This document shows positions 10,901 through 19,200 of a DNA stretch of 28,770 nt, in pieces. Location of the stretch: IMG/VR virus record IMGVR_UViG_3300021356_000123, positions 1 to 28,770 of that record. One strand, written 5' to 3'. Each line of letters begins with the position of its first letter. Position 1 is the first letter of the stretch. The notes beneath the pieces were generated by a model. The model did not search any database. It was not told the origin of the DNA and worked only from the letters and a program-made list of their open reading frames with translations. Position numbers and translations under genes: made by a program. The stretch is from a virus.

Positions 10901-12444
10901 GGACTCTTATTTGACTCATCAAACTTCTTAGGTGAGTTGTCGAGGGAGAAAACTACATAATGGTCATCAGATGTTACAGTTGCACCGAATGCAGTGACAT
11001 CATATTCTCCATTAACTGCACCCAATGCAGCAAGATCCGTAGGAGTGTCTTTATATAATACAAACTTTTTACTGAAACCATCAGCGGTCTCAATTCTATG
11101 AGACACGTACTGTCTACCGTTAAATCTAGCAAGATCGCTAAATGTTCCAGTAGTAGGTAAATTAGTAATCTCTACATATTGACCAACTTCATAATCATGA
11201 AATTCAGTATCAACTACACTAGCGATTAAACCATCAGGATAGTTTACTGGATCATATTTAAGTGATTTTAAACCAATGGTTGGGTGAGTAGTAACATGCT
11301 TAACTACTTGTGCATCTGGTGTTAACTGCTCACCATCAGTTACGTTTAAATTATATGTAACACTATTTGCAGTGTAATTATAGGTAGCACCGACAGAATT
11401 GATTGTACCAGTAATCTGATTAATGATAATGTAACCAGATTGATCTGTATTATCATTAAAGTTTACTTCAGTAATTACACCTGTACCAGATGTAGAGGTA
11501 TTAGTTACTGTAAGACCAACAACTAATTCTAAGTTTCCACTATTTGAAGTAAAATTAAGTTTCCACTCCTCTGGAGCAGAAATCTTATGACCTAATTCAA
11601 AGGTTCTTCCATACTGTCCACCCAGAGTTTTTGGATAGAAGAATCTTTGCTTATCATCAAAGACATAAGCATAACCCCAAGTAAACGCAGGATTACCCTC
11701 AGCGTTTAAGTTATCACGGAAAGTAATACCTGTAACATAGTTCTCGTTCGATGCCTTGAACATATGTTTCCCAGGATTCTGGGGTCTGATAATACACAGA
11801 CGAATATTATCACCAACAACTGAACACTGGTCTGGCAGGGAGATTGGGTTATCTTCTAAGTAATCTCCACCTGCAACGATTAAAGTTTCTTTTTGGTCAG
11901 TTTCTGCTGCAAGTTGAGTTGCTCTTTTGATAGTTCTGACGGGTTTTGTTGCGGAGCGTCCGTCAAAAGTATCGTTACCAATTTGTTCAGAAACATAGAT
12001 ACGTCCACCAACATCATTTGTTGCAATATTATAAACAAAGTTTGTTGTAGCAACCTTATTGCTATCATCATTAAATGCAGGAGTCGTAGAACGAGGGAAG
12101 AGAACTTCACCAGTTCCTGGATCAGTAAAGGTTTCTAAAATTGGAGCACGAAGTTGAAGTGAAGGATTGACAATTGTGTCAATATCAAGGTTATTAATTC
12201 GAGCAGTATCAGAAATGATAGAAGTGGTCGTTCTAATTTGACCATTTACATCAAGTTCAAATTGAGGATTATTTGTATTGATGCCGATACGAACAAGTTT
12301 ATCAACGTCTGACGTTAAATTTCCAAACAGTGCCACCTTTTCATCAGCACCGCCACCTAAATCAAATCTGACGCTGGTTTCATTTTTAACTTTTAGTTCG
12401 TCCGATTTGATAATTTCCTTATCGGCGTTAAATTCTAAAGCCAT
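1909..12444 (-). CDS. Giant modular virion fibre/adhesin, 3511 residues
   Basis: A single open frame of 10.5 kb. Residues ~1-130 hold fibre-type phrases (VRIGINTNNPQFELDVNGQI). Residues ~148-260 resemble the start of a pectate-lyase-type beta-helix (IYVSEQIGNDTFDGRS, TIKRATQLA). Four helical repeats start near 516, 851, 1027 and 1558, interrupted at ~641-836 and ~1200-1270 by BNR/Asp-box propeller blades. A second beta-helix-like stretch lies at ~1400-1500 (GGYASLTNSASNFG). Residues ~1740-1990 carry a block common in marine phage fibres (RPSICNSSSHTWEFSGSG, LGDFKIGYFANVENRTG, LPTQRAVYQYINNQLG). GSGY-type repeats follow (~2085-2460 and ~2690), then WH(A/D)GN motifs, then a C-terminal domain (~3405-3511) with FVIDHPTK, RYGSLEGPEHGVYVRGR and ELPEYW. 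The latter may fold or trimerise the fibre. The ATG follows a GATAAATA promoter; GGAG sits 3 nt and GGGAG 12 nt upstream. Confidence 0.95.
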   Translation of the reverse strand: MALEFNADKEIIKSDELKVKNETSVRFDLGGGADEKVALFGNLTSDVDKLVRIGINTNNPQFELDVNGQIRTTTSIISDTARINNLDIDTIVNPSLQLRAPILETFTDPGTGEVLFPRSTTPAFNDDSNKVATTNFVYNIATNDVGGRIYVSEQIGNDTFDGRSATKPVRTIKRATQLAAETDQKETLIVAGGDYLEDNPISLPDQCSVVGDNIRLCIIRPQNPGKHMFKASNENYVTGITFRDNLNAEGNPAFTWGYAYVFDDKQRFFYPKTLGGQYGRTFELGHKISAPEEWKLNFTSNSGNLELVVGLTVTNTSTSGTGVITEVNFNDNTDQSGYIIINQITGTINSVGATYNYTANSVTYNLNVTDGEQLTPDAQVVKHVTTHPTIGLKSLKYDPVNYPDGLIASVVDTEFHDYEVGQYVEITNLPTTGTFSDLARFNGRQYVSHRIETADGFSKKFVLYKDTPTDLAALGAVNGEYDVTAFGATVTSDDHYVVFSLDNSPKKFDESNKSPNRYLDAVDLIGRNKTGIAAESLRRAKEEYPALVVPDETQCKTDIGHIIDAINYDLTWGGNAATKEAADYYYDAGALTHVQDQLKETSYAFEEARDLSIQAMRNQLTYVDTSSTGTFTRVGGYVGGYRSAIWDNEKFVAVGDTGAIHTSVDGTNWVSQTAPSESFKDIIWNKWAVGERGVPEYVVVGDNGTIVWSNNGEDWSTVTSGVSDTLNSIAYNGSTYVVVGNNGTVLYSSNVTTWQAGTSGVSGTLNDIIYNDDCDKFIAIGINGVIIESADGITWTAQESGTTGNLYGISWTEGRMVVTGDNGAIITSDDNGLTWETNVVTNGGPDNNQGDRFADAADLILQNKAIIAEIAVNKMLDANTGFTIPTGNQACKDDVIDFLESMVINLEFGGNDEVYDAANLYVTGNHVLGEEDRSVEVFGYAETLAIAAMRNEAFNPTDVESFASGLTQYFDNSITVDTGSPVCANVASAITTFFGILTTAIGTTVTPGNLSGVTRSPAADEGFTGQANRYWDASDLILENKKLIAAQAVYAYVDANSFTIPTGNQNCVDDVVDVLEAIAHDLRHGGNAKTYDAANYYVGTTHVDGEEAETIAIINNARDLAIEAMRGISITLGYLTDSAYLATLEDQFKLNIVQFTKTDITLDSSTETQRCTNVASAINTLTTIVTSAVNNDNLNHATRSLPSGNIVNNNLGKLVHDGHQFWSSYNAGASSYIYTSQDKGRTWNLDYTSNSGSTHAFVFSYDKALALGNQNADILFDGVGNEFDSSINITAYQDTTISNTYDANRQFACDNVSSSIFTLWNIVIDRINGRTVPATSNATSYFEDSNNKFFNVGHSFDDLPIIEVSPYIFNASVISFLGGNGCEIDGSKVATPNVKRPNLPPQGKSMVAAAFTIISFGGTGYRVFNDGYTQLVSVFCIFTQDGALVESGGYASLTNSASNFGTFSLRSSGVRDEAYTFHQGIIDNITFSDIGVPIITTTGLGEAPLEHFIIEPDGFELGTNPGNNPKYFIEETVSATPTAPVTAETRANTTMSVRGNYNRYTDASVLLEKNARYIAEEAYFTTAVTSSNSFDQNRNKCIRDVEEIIKAWSKDIKFDANDATWDAAKLYVSGSAIQHVAGYEAATKEVVDTATTLAKKAINNLLQIKGSTAQTADYYVAQWTDEIPYVDTTVIHDISTAPDYVSGDCANVQAAIQTLSDLFDEIIDNPTVTSPLPSTATRNDGFFTINEFNKAKLQNHPISFVRPSICNSSSHTWEFSGSGNDYNALPQNGGTRGSDETEDFEQVSQLNGRVYASGTDELGDFKIGYFANVENRTGNITFGGTVEISEVSFLKIAGSTTTIEGFDTSVNLNAIELGGVAPGPSDAQLPTQRAVYQYINNQLGIYIGRTYSTTPTPNALVQLDNSGRINIDQLPALRPFNIFTVVDEAARLAFEGPLAGDIVIQTATQEFNFTSSDINASTDEFTITGHGLNTSDAVTYQEGAGTVTAPSPLVDGETYYAIVVDVDTIKLASTITDASTNSPINITNVGSGNHVFETQGTPISFILNNDLESQILEFAPDSNHTFAVNDITLATPGGGQGQVSSFVEGTVKQVIVASGGSGYVSGDTITFSTPSGGVAATGTLVVNGGQVTAVTLNSGGSGYFTAPSTANGDITITSSAGANASLTTVVRSRLSIDILNNIKTTNSDTIDDQASPTPNTITIIDTVNTSGSNADNWIQLTSSTIDASFITSGIINPTRLAAVTAQNPASSLTYLRGDSLFAPAVASLKIGDQSPVVLGSNNSTNTYIKSVEMNDAGVGYTTGTYTDTNLLGGNGQNLKGTIKVSDGVVRSLTITNGGTGYISEPTVTFKDNFTDPANPTIINGISARAFISGGQVTKINVVDGGSGLGSNTPLVEITGGGGVDATATATVADGAIQYIQITDGGVNYTPTGGNTFFQISPNPPIIGTSPTNAADLEAFFATVPKLFNDITIDINRVNGNTPNANNYSTVGVAKFRKSDTGSGVRIGQFIIGEDGSIDIDQGQGSGFDADFLDNQDSNFYVECDNFVPGSSPTPGLPANCLIGTYGIDIDGTADFGNILTSVDARSSTFQPSNFLAGGHLQWKDNDSNPGYANDFEFLDDGGLYHGVMTLRRGGTGSTFSEGSTNQLAFTDNNNLFLRNSGANQVNSLTITTGGSGYPDGVYNDVPLGGGDGYGLRAKLTVVNGSFTDVEIVNKGWGYNVDGSAVGSFAVVLPFEYFGTQNTRQITTPAVITATLPVYQNNAGQNTWSSWNKVWHDGNDGIGSGLDADLIQGYELRWLQTALNLSEDEQLMNSKIPTQLDEHAFNKEVRITVPDPAFQVNNGGHYDLYIEGYNLTQENIDSLDTIAGSGGQQIGTQLNLYTANNINEGTVKLIDRKINLDPANYLTGQQYVEENFEWESGATFNKNDRVVYAHNVYIVNNPATGTYTAGTVPPTHGSGVVNATGGTAQFLFERKVNNPYTILTVELQSGNLTRAIRKVGTATAPAEYYPLTDFAVTRRTEYSRQKARLGSDSGGVPFLELGNTVESNIPYLDFLTSGNNVDFDVRIQASGGSSTLGTGTLNIQANNAQVNSNNIWHAGNITFSSGFSGSSYDTNANGVGVIRDASGNFAANNITANLTGIASGNLPLTGGTITGALIQQITSATTWSSAWGGVNSYTQQAHELALRNNQSGTTGSFSGIFFKAGDNTPNSLIGAARIGCTWDGSYAASLRFSTRGGSSQTSMNERLTIKFNGNIGINVPDPQHRLEVSSPDRSNAVRISDGSTTSSNNEIKLGYYTASDTHVTNLIAGSNFGSIITGGANGHIIMGLRDNDANDCLAILSGWDGSTHYMNASNSTGFRKVVAKFTNKGLASINGDIDNNYNLIVRGAFAAESKSFVIDHPTKEGYKLRYGSLEGPEHGVYVRGRVTDGVIELPEYWTELVDENSITVQLTAIGDSGNRWVVDVADNKVTTGGGAAFYFVQAERKDVEQITVEYED
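1912..2230 (-). other. Conserved C-terminal 'SLEGPE' domain of the giant fibre
   Basis: The last ~105 residues contain KSFVIDHPTK, RYGSLEGPEHGVYVRGR, VIELPEYWTELVDENSITVQ and LTAIG. From memory this cassette ends many long fibres of marine T4-like phages. It sits where other phage fibres carry an S74 intramolecular chaperone, but it lacks the S74 pattern, so a folding or trimerising role is inference. Confidence 0.6.
1913..1917 (-). promoter_or_regulatory. Shine-Dalgarno of LamG gene
   Basis: GAGGA on the minus strand, within the last two sense codons (Glu-Asp) of the 3511-residue gene and 8 nt before the ATG at 1904. It supports the chosen start and coupling of the two genes. Confidence 0.75.
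7290..10900 (-). repeat. Four ~100-residue helical repeats, two-part, with conserved cysteines
   Basis: The first half of each unit has the pattern (N/D)R(Y/F)xDAxxL(I/L)xxN, then IA(A/E), then a Cys-x-x-D motif (CKTDIGHII, CKDDVIDFL, CVDDVVDVL, CIRDVEEII), GGN or DAN, DAA(N/D/K)xY, and A(M/I)(R/N). Starts are near residues 516, 851, 1027 and 1558. Second halves carry C(A/T/D)NV followed by (S/A)xIxTL near residues 984, 1171, 1309 and 1704. The four second halves match the four first halves in number, but the one belonging to unit 1 seems displaced by an insertion. Confidence 0.8.
9935..10530 (-). other. BNR/Asp-box beta-propeller insertion in the giant fibre
   Basis: Residues ~641-836 hold five blade-like units with Asp-box motifs: TSVDGTNW, WSNNGEDW, YSSNVTTW, ESADGITW and TSDDNGLTW, each preceded by a strand of the type (V/I)VGDNGTI. 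The pattern resembles Ycf48/HCF136-type and sialidase BNR propellers. A sixth unit, YTSQDKGRTW, lies about 400 residues later (around 8720-8760). Confidence 0.75.
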
Positions 12445-12470
12445 TTGCTCCGAAAACTCCCTAGTATGTT

Positions 12471-12478
12471 TATTTATC
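12471..12478 (-). promoter_or_regulatory. Late promoter GATAAATA before the giant fibre gene
   Basis: GATAAATA (one base from the T4 late consensus) lies in the 39-nt gap between the TGA of the 256-residue gene and the ATG at 12444, ending 26 nt before that ATG. Position and spacing resemble the exact octamers at 1245 and 23984. Confidence 0.55.
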
Positions 12479-12483
12479 TTTGA

Positions 12484-13254
12484 TCAATAGTTTCTTTCAG
12501 TATATACTAACTCTACTTTTCCACTCCATCTAATTCCATTACCACGTAACTCCAAATCAGTAGCCGTAGTTACTGATGGAGTAAAAGTAACAATTTTTGT
12601 AGTGTTGTTTACAATAGGGTTTATATCCCAGATATGTCCTGGTGGAACATTATCCTTTACAATATCTTTACTAACTGCTGCTAAGGAAAGATCAGTATTA
12701 GAATCACTTAAAACTGCAGATTCAATTCTTACTGCAAATTCCCAATTTAAACTATAAGATGTAATTTCTACAGATTGTGCCAAAACTGGATTATTGGCAT
12801 CTAAAGGTGCTCCAATTGTAAATGTAAACTCGTCATCATCTACCACTGTTACAGCATAATTACCATTTGATCCTGTATAAGGAGCAGCAAATTCAACTGA
12901 AATGACATCTGCAGTTGTCAATCCATGGTTAGAGAGTGTACAATTAATCTCTGCTGAATTTGCGTTTGCAGTGAAAACTGCAACTGGATAACCTTTCCAA
13001 GTCCCAAGCATGAATCCAGAAACAAAAACAATTCTGTCAGATTCTACCGTGTGAGTTGGAGTCATTTCCAAAGAAACGTTTCCATTGTCTAAAGATCCAT
13101 GAACAATAAATTCTTTTTTATAAGTTTTATCGTTTGAATTGTCTAGAACCTTTACACTATTTGCATCAATAATATTTCTAGTAGGATCAATGATGGTCTC
13201 ATCTGCAACAGAGAAACCACCATCAGATTGTACGGACTTTAGAATTTTAGGCAT
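12484..13254 (-). CDS. Beta-rich virion-associated protein, probable fibre partner
   Basis: A 256-residue protein with no membrane segment or signal peptide. It begins MPKILKSVQSDGGFSVADE and continues NIIDANSVKVLDNSN, an opening I recall from small beta-rich structural proteins next to fibre genes in T4-like cyanophages. Residues ~95-155 (LSNHGLTTADVISVEF, VTVVDDDEFTFTIG) form a 'HGL' beta unit also found in both giant neighbours, and look like an insertion into a shorter ancestral fold. The C-terminal part (DNVPPGHIWDINPI, ELRGNGIRWSGKVELVYTERNY) is unassigned beta sequence. The ATG lies 1 nt after the TAA of the 2589-residue gene and has no evident Shine-Dalgarno, so translation is probably coupled; a late promoter lies 69 nt upstream inside that gene. 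The biochemical role is unknown. Confidence 0.92.
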   Translation of the reverse strand: MPKILKSVQSDGGFSVADETIIDPTRNIIDANSVKVLDNSNDKTYKKEFIVHGSLDNGNVSLEMTPTHTVESDRIVFVSGFMLGTWKGYPVAVFTANANSAEINCTLSNHGLTTADVISVEFAAPYTGSNGNYAVTVVDDDEFTFTIGAPLDANNPVLAQSVEITSYSLNWEFAVRIESAVLSDSNTDLSLAAVSKDIVKDNVPPGHIWDINPIVNNTTKIVTFTPSVTTATDLELRGNGIRWSGKVELVYTERNY

Positions 13255-13255
13255 T

Positions 13256-16200
13256 TTATGTTAAAATATTGTGAGCAACAACTTTAACGTCATACTCGCC
13301 AGCAGCGTTAGTAACATCTGTAATATTTATAGCAAAATTAGTGCCATCAATATCAGCAGAAACATCTGCAAGAATTACATCAGTGTACATCTTATTAATT
13401 TCTGTATAATAAACGTCAGTTTCTCTTGAGTTAATCAAGTAACTAATTTCGGTATACTGCCTTCTTCTTTCTGCTGTAGTAATTGTATTTCCATATCCTG
13501 TAGATGTCAAGTTATAGTAATTTAATGTTGTTGGAGCATCTGGAGCAATTGTAATTTGAATTGATCTTTCTGTAGTTGCAGCATCAAAACCACCAACGTA
13601 TCCTGTTCTATCAACTTCTGCACCATCTAATCTATATACAACATTAGTTGTGTACTCTGTAGGTCCTTCTGCTGTTTCAGCAAATACAAGTGGATTTCCT
13701 ACATTTGAAGGATCAATTTGATTGAACTTAAATGTTCTTCCAACTAAAATATTTGTAAGTGCAGGAGATGCCGAACCATTGAGTGCATATTCATTACTTC
13801 CAAGAACAGTTACTACATATTCATAAGTTGTAATTGAATCTTCGAGTTCAATTTGAACTTTTCCAGATTTAGCAGCAGTTACTGGATGTGTTGTTACATT
13901 TAATGCATTTCCTCCAGTAACTGTAAACGTACCTGTATTTGTTACTACTCCATAATCTACTAATTCTAACTTCTTAAGGTCAGAGTTGATAACCTCAACA
14001 TAATTTGGTGTTGTTCCAGAGAAATTTGTATTTACAGAGAAACCACCAGATTCGCTAATTTTTAGTAATTCTTTAGAAGAATTGATAGCAAAAATAATTG
14101 AATCCGAAGTTGATTCAATAAATGCACTAGTAGAATCTCCTCTAAAAATTAAAGAACCTGAATTTACATCAAGTTTATCTACAGTGAAGAAATAATTATT
14201 AAGTACAGCAGTTAAATCATTGTAAATATTTCTTACATATGTAAGTTGTGCTGTTCCATTTGCAACAGTACCAGTTGTATGAGTTGGTGCTACTGTTCCA
14301 AGTGTACCACTAGTAGTAACTGCATATACATTTTCACCAAAATATATCAAGTTTGGTGTTGGAGCAACTGGTGTAAGTGTATGAGCACTACCAGTGTGTG
14401 ATGGAGAACTTACTAAATCAATATAAGTATTGGCAGTTAAATCTGCTTCTGATGCTGACAATTTAATCGTATTAACATCAACTACATACACATAATAATT
14501 TGTAGCATCTACTAAAGGACTTACTGGAGTTTCTCCAACTCCAGGACTGTAAGTTACAACACTACCAGTAACTAAATTATGATTTGTTAGTGTAATGGTA
14601 TCATCAGTATAATTAACTGCTGATGATGGAGCAAAAGTAGATACTTCTGATGTTGATTTTTGTTCAGTGCTTGCAACCCAAAGATTTACATCTGAAAGGT
14701 TTGTACTCTTAAAGTTTTGTACTCCATTTAAAGTAAAATCAGTTTGATCTAACTTTAAAGTATTAACATTTGCATTATAGAAGAAGAACGTATCTTCATC
14801 CTCTCCAGGTGCAGATTCTGTTAGAATAAATGTATCAAAGTCAACGTCTCTAGTTCCACCAAGAGATACAAATGAAGTTCCGTCAAATCCTTCAAATAAA
14901 GTTTCTTCTGTATTAAATCTAATTAATCCCGTTGCACCTACAGGTCTTTCTGCAGTAGTTCCAAATGGAAGTTGGAAAGCATCAGTGCCACTAACTTGGA
15001 CAAAACTTCCAGATTGTGCGGTAAGAACTAAATTATTAGTGTCTAAACGTGTGATAGCTTCTGGAGTAATCTGAATTTTGCTATCTAAATTAATACCATC
15101 AATAAGATTTGTAATACTCTTGGTGTTAATTTGACCTAAATCATCATCAACACTAACAGTATCTTCTGAAGAAATATTATCAATGGTAAAACTAAATCCA
15201 GATCCACTGTTACCAACTAATAGGTTACTAACAGTTAACACATCACTTACTGCATATCCTTCACCTGAAGAGTTAATAGTAACTGCTTGAATTCCTGCAA
15301 GTGATGTAATAGTTGCTTGGAACTGTGTAGATGGAGTATTTGTTACAACAAGATCACCATTAGAGTTGATATACTGCATAGCAGAATTATCTGCAGTAAC
15401 CACATCTCCAATAGAATAACCTGAACCATTAGATAAAATTACAATATCAGTTACTACAAGAGAAGGATCAACAGTAATTCTTGCAGTTGCACCATTACCA
15501 CCAAGTCCATCTGATACTGCATTAACCTCAATACCTGCTCCCGTTCCAAGTGCAGTAGTAGCAACAGTTTCTTGGAAACCACTACCTACTGCAACACCAG
15601 AAACTGTTAATTCAGCACCAGTTGCTTGGTGTAATGTAATGCTAATTTGTAATCCCGATCCACCTCCAATATCGCCAGAAGCAGCACTTAATACATCACT
15701 TGCTTGATATCCAGATCCAGCATTTACTAGGGTTATATTTGATACAACTCCACCAACTGTAACAATGTCTGCTGTTGCGTTAGATCCATTTCCTCCAGTC
15801 AGAGAGACACCTGAATAACTACCATCAGCATATCCAGATCCAGGATCTGCAACAGTTACTGTGTAGACAATACCAGCACCTTCAGCACCACCTAAATCAA
15901 TAACACTAGCAGTAAGTGTATCACCATTAGTGTATGCAAGACCACCATTAGCAATACTAGCACTAGTAACTACATTACCAGAAACCGTGATATTAGCAGT
16001 AGCGCCAGCACCAGTTCCTCCATTTAACGTTACTCCATTGTATGTACCATTTGCATAATATTGACCTTGATTGCTAACAGTCAATCCAGTGATTACATCA
16101 TCTGTAATATCACTTCCTGCAACAGATAAGGTGTCACTTGCAGAATATCCTTTACCAGGATCATTAATTGTTGCTGCAGTTACTGCCCCCAATTCAACGG

Positions 16201-19200
16201 TAATATCTAAGGTTGCTCCTGTTCCACTTCCGTTTGTTGTTGTCGCAACATTAGTGTAAGAACCATTGGTATATCCACTTCCACCAGTAATTGTTCCACT
16301 AAGAGATGCAATAACTGCACCACCCATATCAGATCCACTTGCAGATAAGCTATCACTTACTTGATAACCTGATCCTGCTGCAGTAATTACAACATCAGTA
16401 ATAATATTGTCTGAAACTGTAATAGTTCCTTGAGCGTTTGTTCCATTCCCACTACTCAATGGAACATTAGTAAAGGTTCCATTAGGATAATCTTGTCCAC
16501 CACTAAGAATAGAAGTTGTTTGAACTGCCCCAGCAGGAGCACTAGAGACATTCGTCAGTGGTACATTATCATATACTGCTTCATCATAATCTGCACCTGC
16601 AGTAGTAATAGATGGTACAAATGCGACTACAAAATCAACAGAAAGACCAACACCTGATCCTCCAGTTAATGCAATGTCGGAATATGTACCTACGCCGTAA
16701 TTAGATCCATTTACTACAGTAAATTGATCAACATTATTTGTTGTAAACTTAAGTCCTCTGAAAAATTGCAGTTCCTCTGCTTTTAAATCTGCAATAGTTC
16801 CACTAGTGCTAGTAATACTAATAGTTCCAGGTGTAGTGGAGAAGAATCCAGTTGTTAAACTATTAGCAAACGCCATTGATGGCGCTGATGTTTCCCCATT
16901 AGCAAATTTAACAACACCATTAAAGTTAGAATCACCAAGAACATTAAATTTATTGTCAGGATTTAATGCAAGCTCAGTAACTCCATCAAGTCCAGGTTCA
17001 TCACCAATTGTAACTCCAGTTCCTGCAGAAGTTGATAAGACAACATTCTCATGGAATTTTGCAGAAGCATCTACCTCAAATTCATATTCTGGTTCTGCTA
17101 CTTTAATACCAACTCTATCTTCTTGAGCGTCTACTACTAAAAGATTAGTGTCAAATGCAACATCATTTGCAAATGTAGATACTTCATCAGGTTCGCCAGT
17201 TACTGTTAATGTTCCTCCTACAATAGCATTATCTGCTAATGTGATAGAAGTTGCACTAATAGAAGAACCAAGTAAGGATAAAGTACCAGATAGTGTAGTA
17301 GTTCCAGTTACATTTAAACTACCAACGGTAGTATTTGATGCAACATTCATTGTTTGGAATGATGTTGATCCATCAACTCCGATACTAATGGTATTGTTTA
17401 ATGCAGTAGTTCCAACTGTAATTGATTCTCCAGTTCCAGGAGTTCCACTAATTGTTGCACTACCACCCATTCCCGAGTGCTGAGTACAGAAATAGTAAAC
17501 CGTTGCTGGACCAGAAGTTGGTACAAGTAAAATTCTTGTGTCATCTTCTTGAATAGCACCAATAAAATCTACATTAGCATCTCCACCACCCCAAGTTCCG
17601 TCTGCCGTTGTTGAAAAACTAATAGGATGATCATCATACTCAGTTCCATCTTCTTCATAAACAAATTTGTAAAGAGTGTCTCTTTCTAATTGTAATGTTG
17701 GTTTTTCTACATATCCATTACCATCACCCAAATCAAACCAAAAAGCATTTCCTGTGGTAGTTGCTGGTCTTACTGCAATGCTGTAAGTAACTTCCCTACC
17801 AATACCTACAAGATTACCATCTGCTCCAATTGCAGGATTTGCAATGGAAATAGAATCACCAATATTATAATCTGTTCCCCCATTTGCAACAGTAGCAGAA
17901 CTGATGTACTGAACATCATCTAAAGTAAATGCTGCTGCAGATCCAGAACCACCCATGGTGGAGTTATCTAAACCAACTGTCTCCCCAGCAACATATCCAT
18001 CACCATTAAATTGACCTTCAGGAGCAGATACACTAGAAACTGTGTAAGGATCTTGTGCTAATGTATAACTAAAGTTAGATCCACCAGACGCTACAACTTG
18101 ATCTGTAATTGGATCGGTATAAGTAAGATCGCTATTGTTAACAGTAAGAACATCAGTATTAGCATAATTTGATCCATGACTTACAAATCCAGTAATTGCT
18201 AAGGATCCACCCGTAGCAATCATATTTACAATAGCACCAGTTCCACTACCACCTTGTAAAGGAACATCACCATAAGTATAATTTTCATATCCACTACCAC
18301 CAGCAGTGGTTCCATTTTCTAAACCTTGAACTACAACATCTGCAGTGCCATTAGTTCCTGATCCACCAGTAATAGCAACGTTTGAGTAATTTCCAACAAT
18401 ATATCCAGAACCTGCATTTGTAACAGTAGCATCAAATGCATTAACAGTTACGTTAAGAGTTAACCCTGAACCATTACCAGTTGTAGTTGTAGGAACTGAA
18501 GTGAATGTACCAACGTGCCATCCGTTACCACCATCATTAATACTTAAAGTTTCTACTTGTACCTGCTGAGAAAGAATATCTGCAAATACATTGAAGTTTG
18601 TTGGAGTTGTTTGAACGATGGGAGTACCGTTCGCAATAAAATTAATTTCACCAGAACCTGATCTTTGGAGTCCAGTGTCTTGATCATTGATAAATGCAAG
18701 TCCAGGCAATGGCAGAGTGCCATCTGTAATTCTTAATTGGTTGTTGACATCAACCTTAGATCCAGAAGGAGCACTTAATTCTAAATCTCCAGATAGAGAT
18801 TCTAAGGTGTTGCCTGAAAGTTTTAAGTTACCAAGAGAAATACTTGTTGGGAGGATAGTTGTAGTGTCACCAGTACCAGTAACAACTAACTGGTCAAAGG
18901 TTGTACCACCACTTTGAGATCCACCAACAAATGATACGGTGCCATTCTCTTGATCTACAAAGAATGCATTACCAACACGGAAATCACCGTTTTGGTCCAT
19001 GCTGGTGAAAAGAACTCTACCACCAGTGGACTCAATAATTTCATTTGCTTGACTTACATCAGTAATGTCATTAGAGGAGTCACTTCCAGTTCCAATGTAT
19101 CCAAAATTATGTACAATACAACGTAATCTTGTTCCTTTACCAATTGCAGTGATACCACGCTCACCATAAACAGATGCAGAACCAATAGAACGAAGTTCAG

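Noticed and set aside
16071-17483. Several plus-strand open frames of 60-111 residues, rich in Val/Pro/Ser
   Set aside because: They are reverse-frame shadows of the GSGY repeats, whose regular codons keep the opposite frame open.
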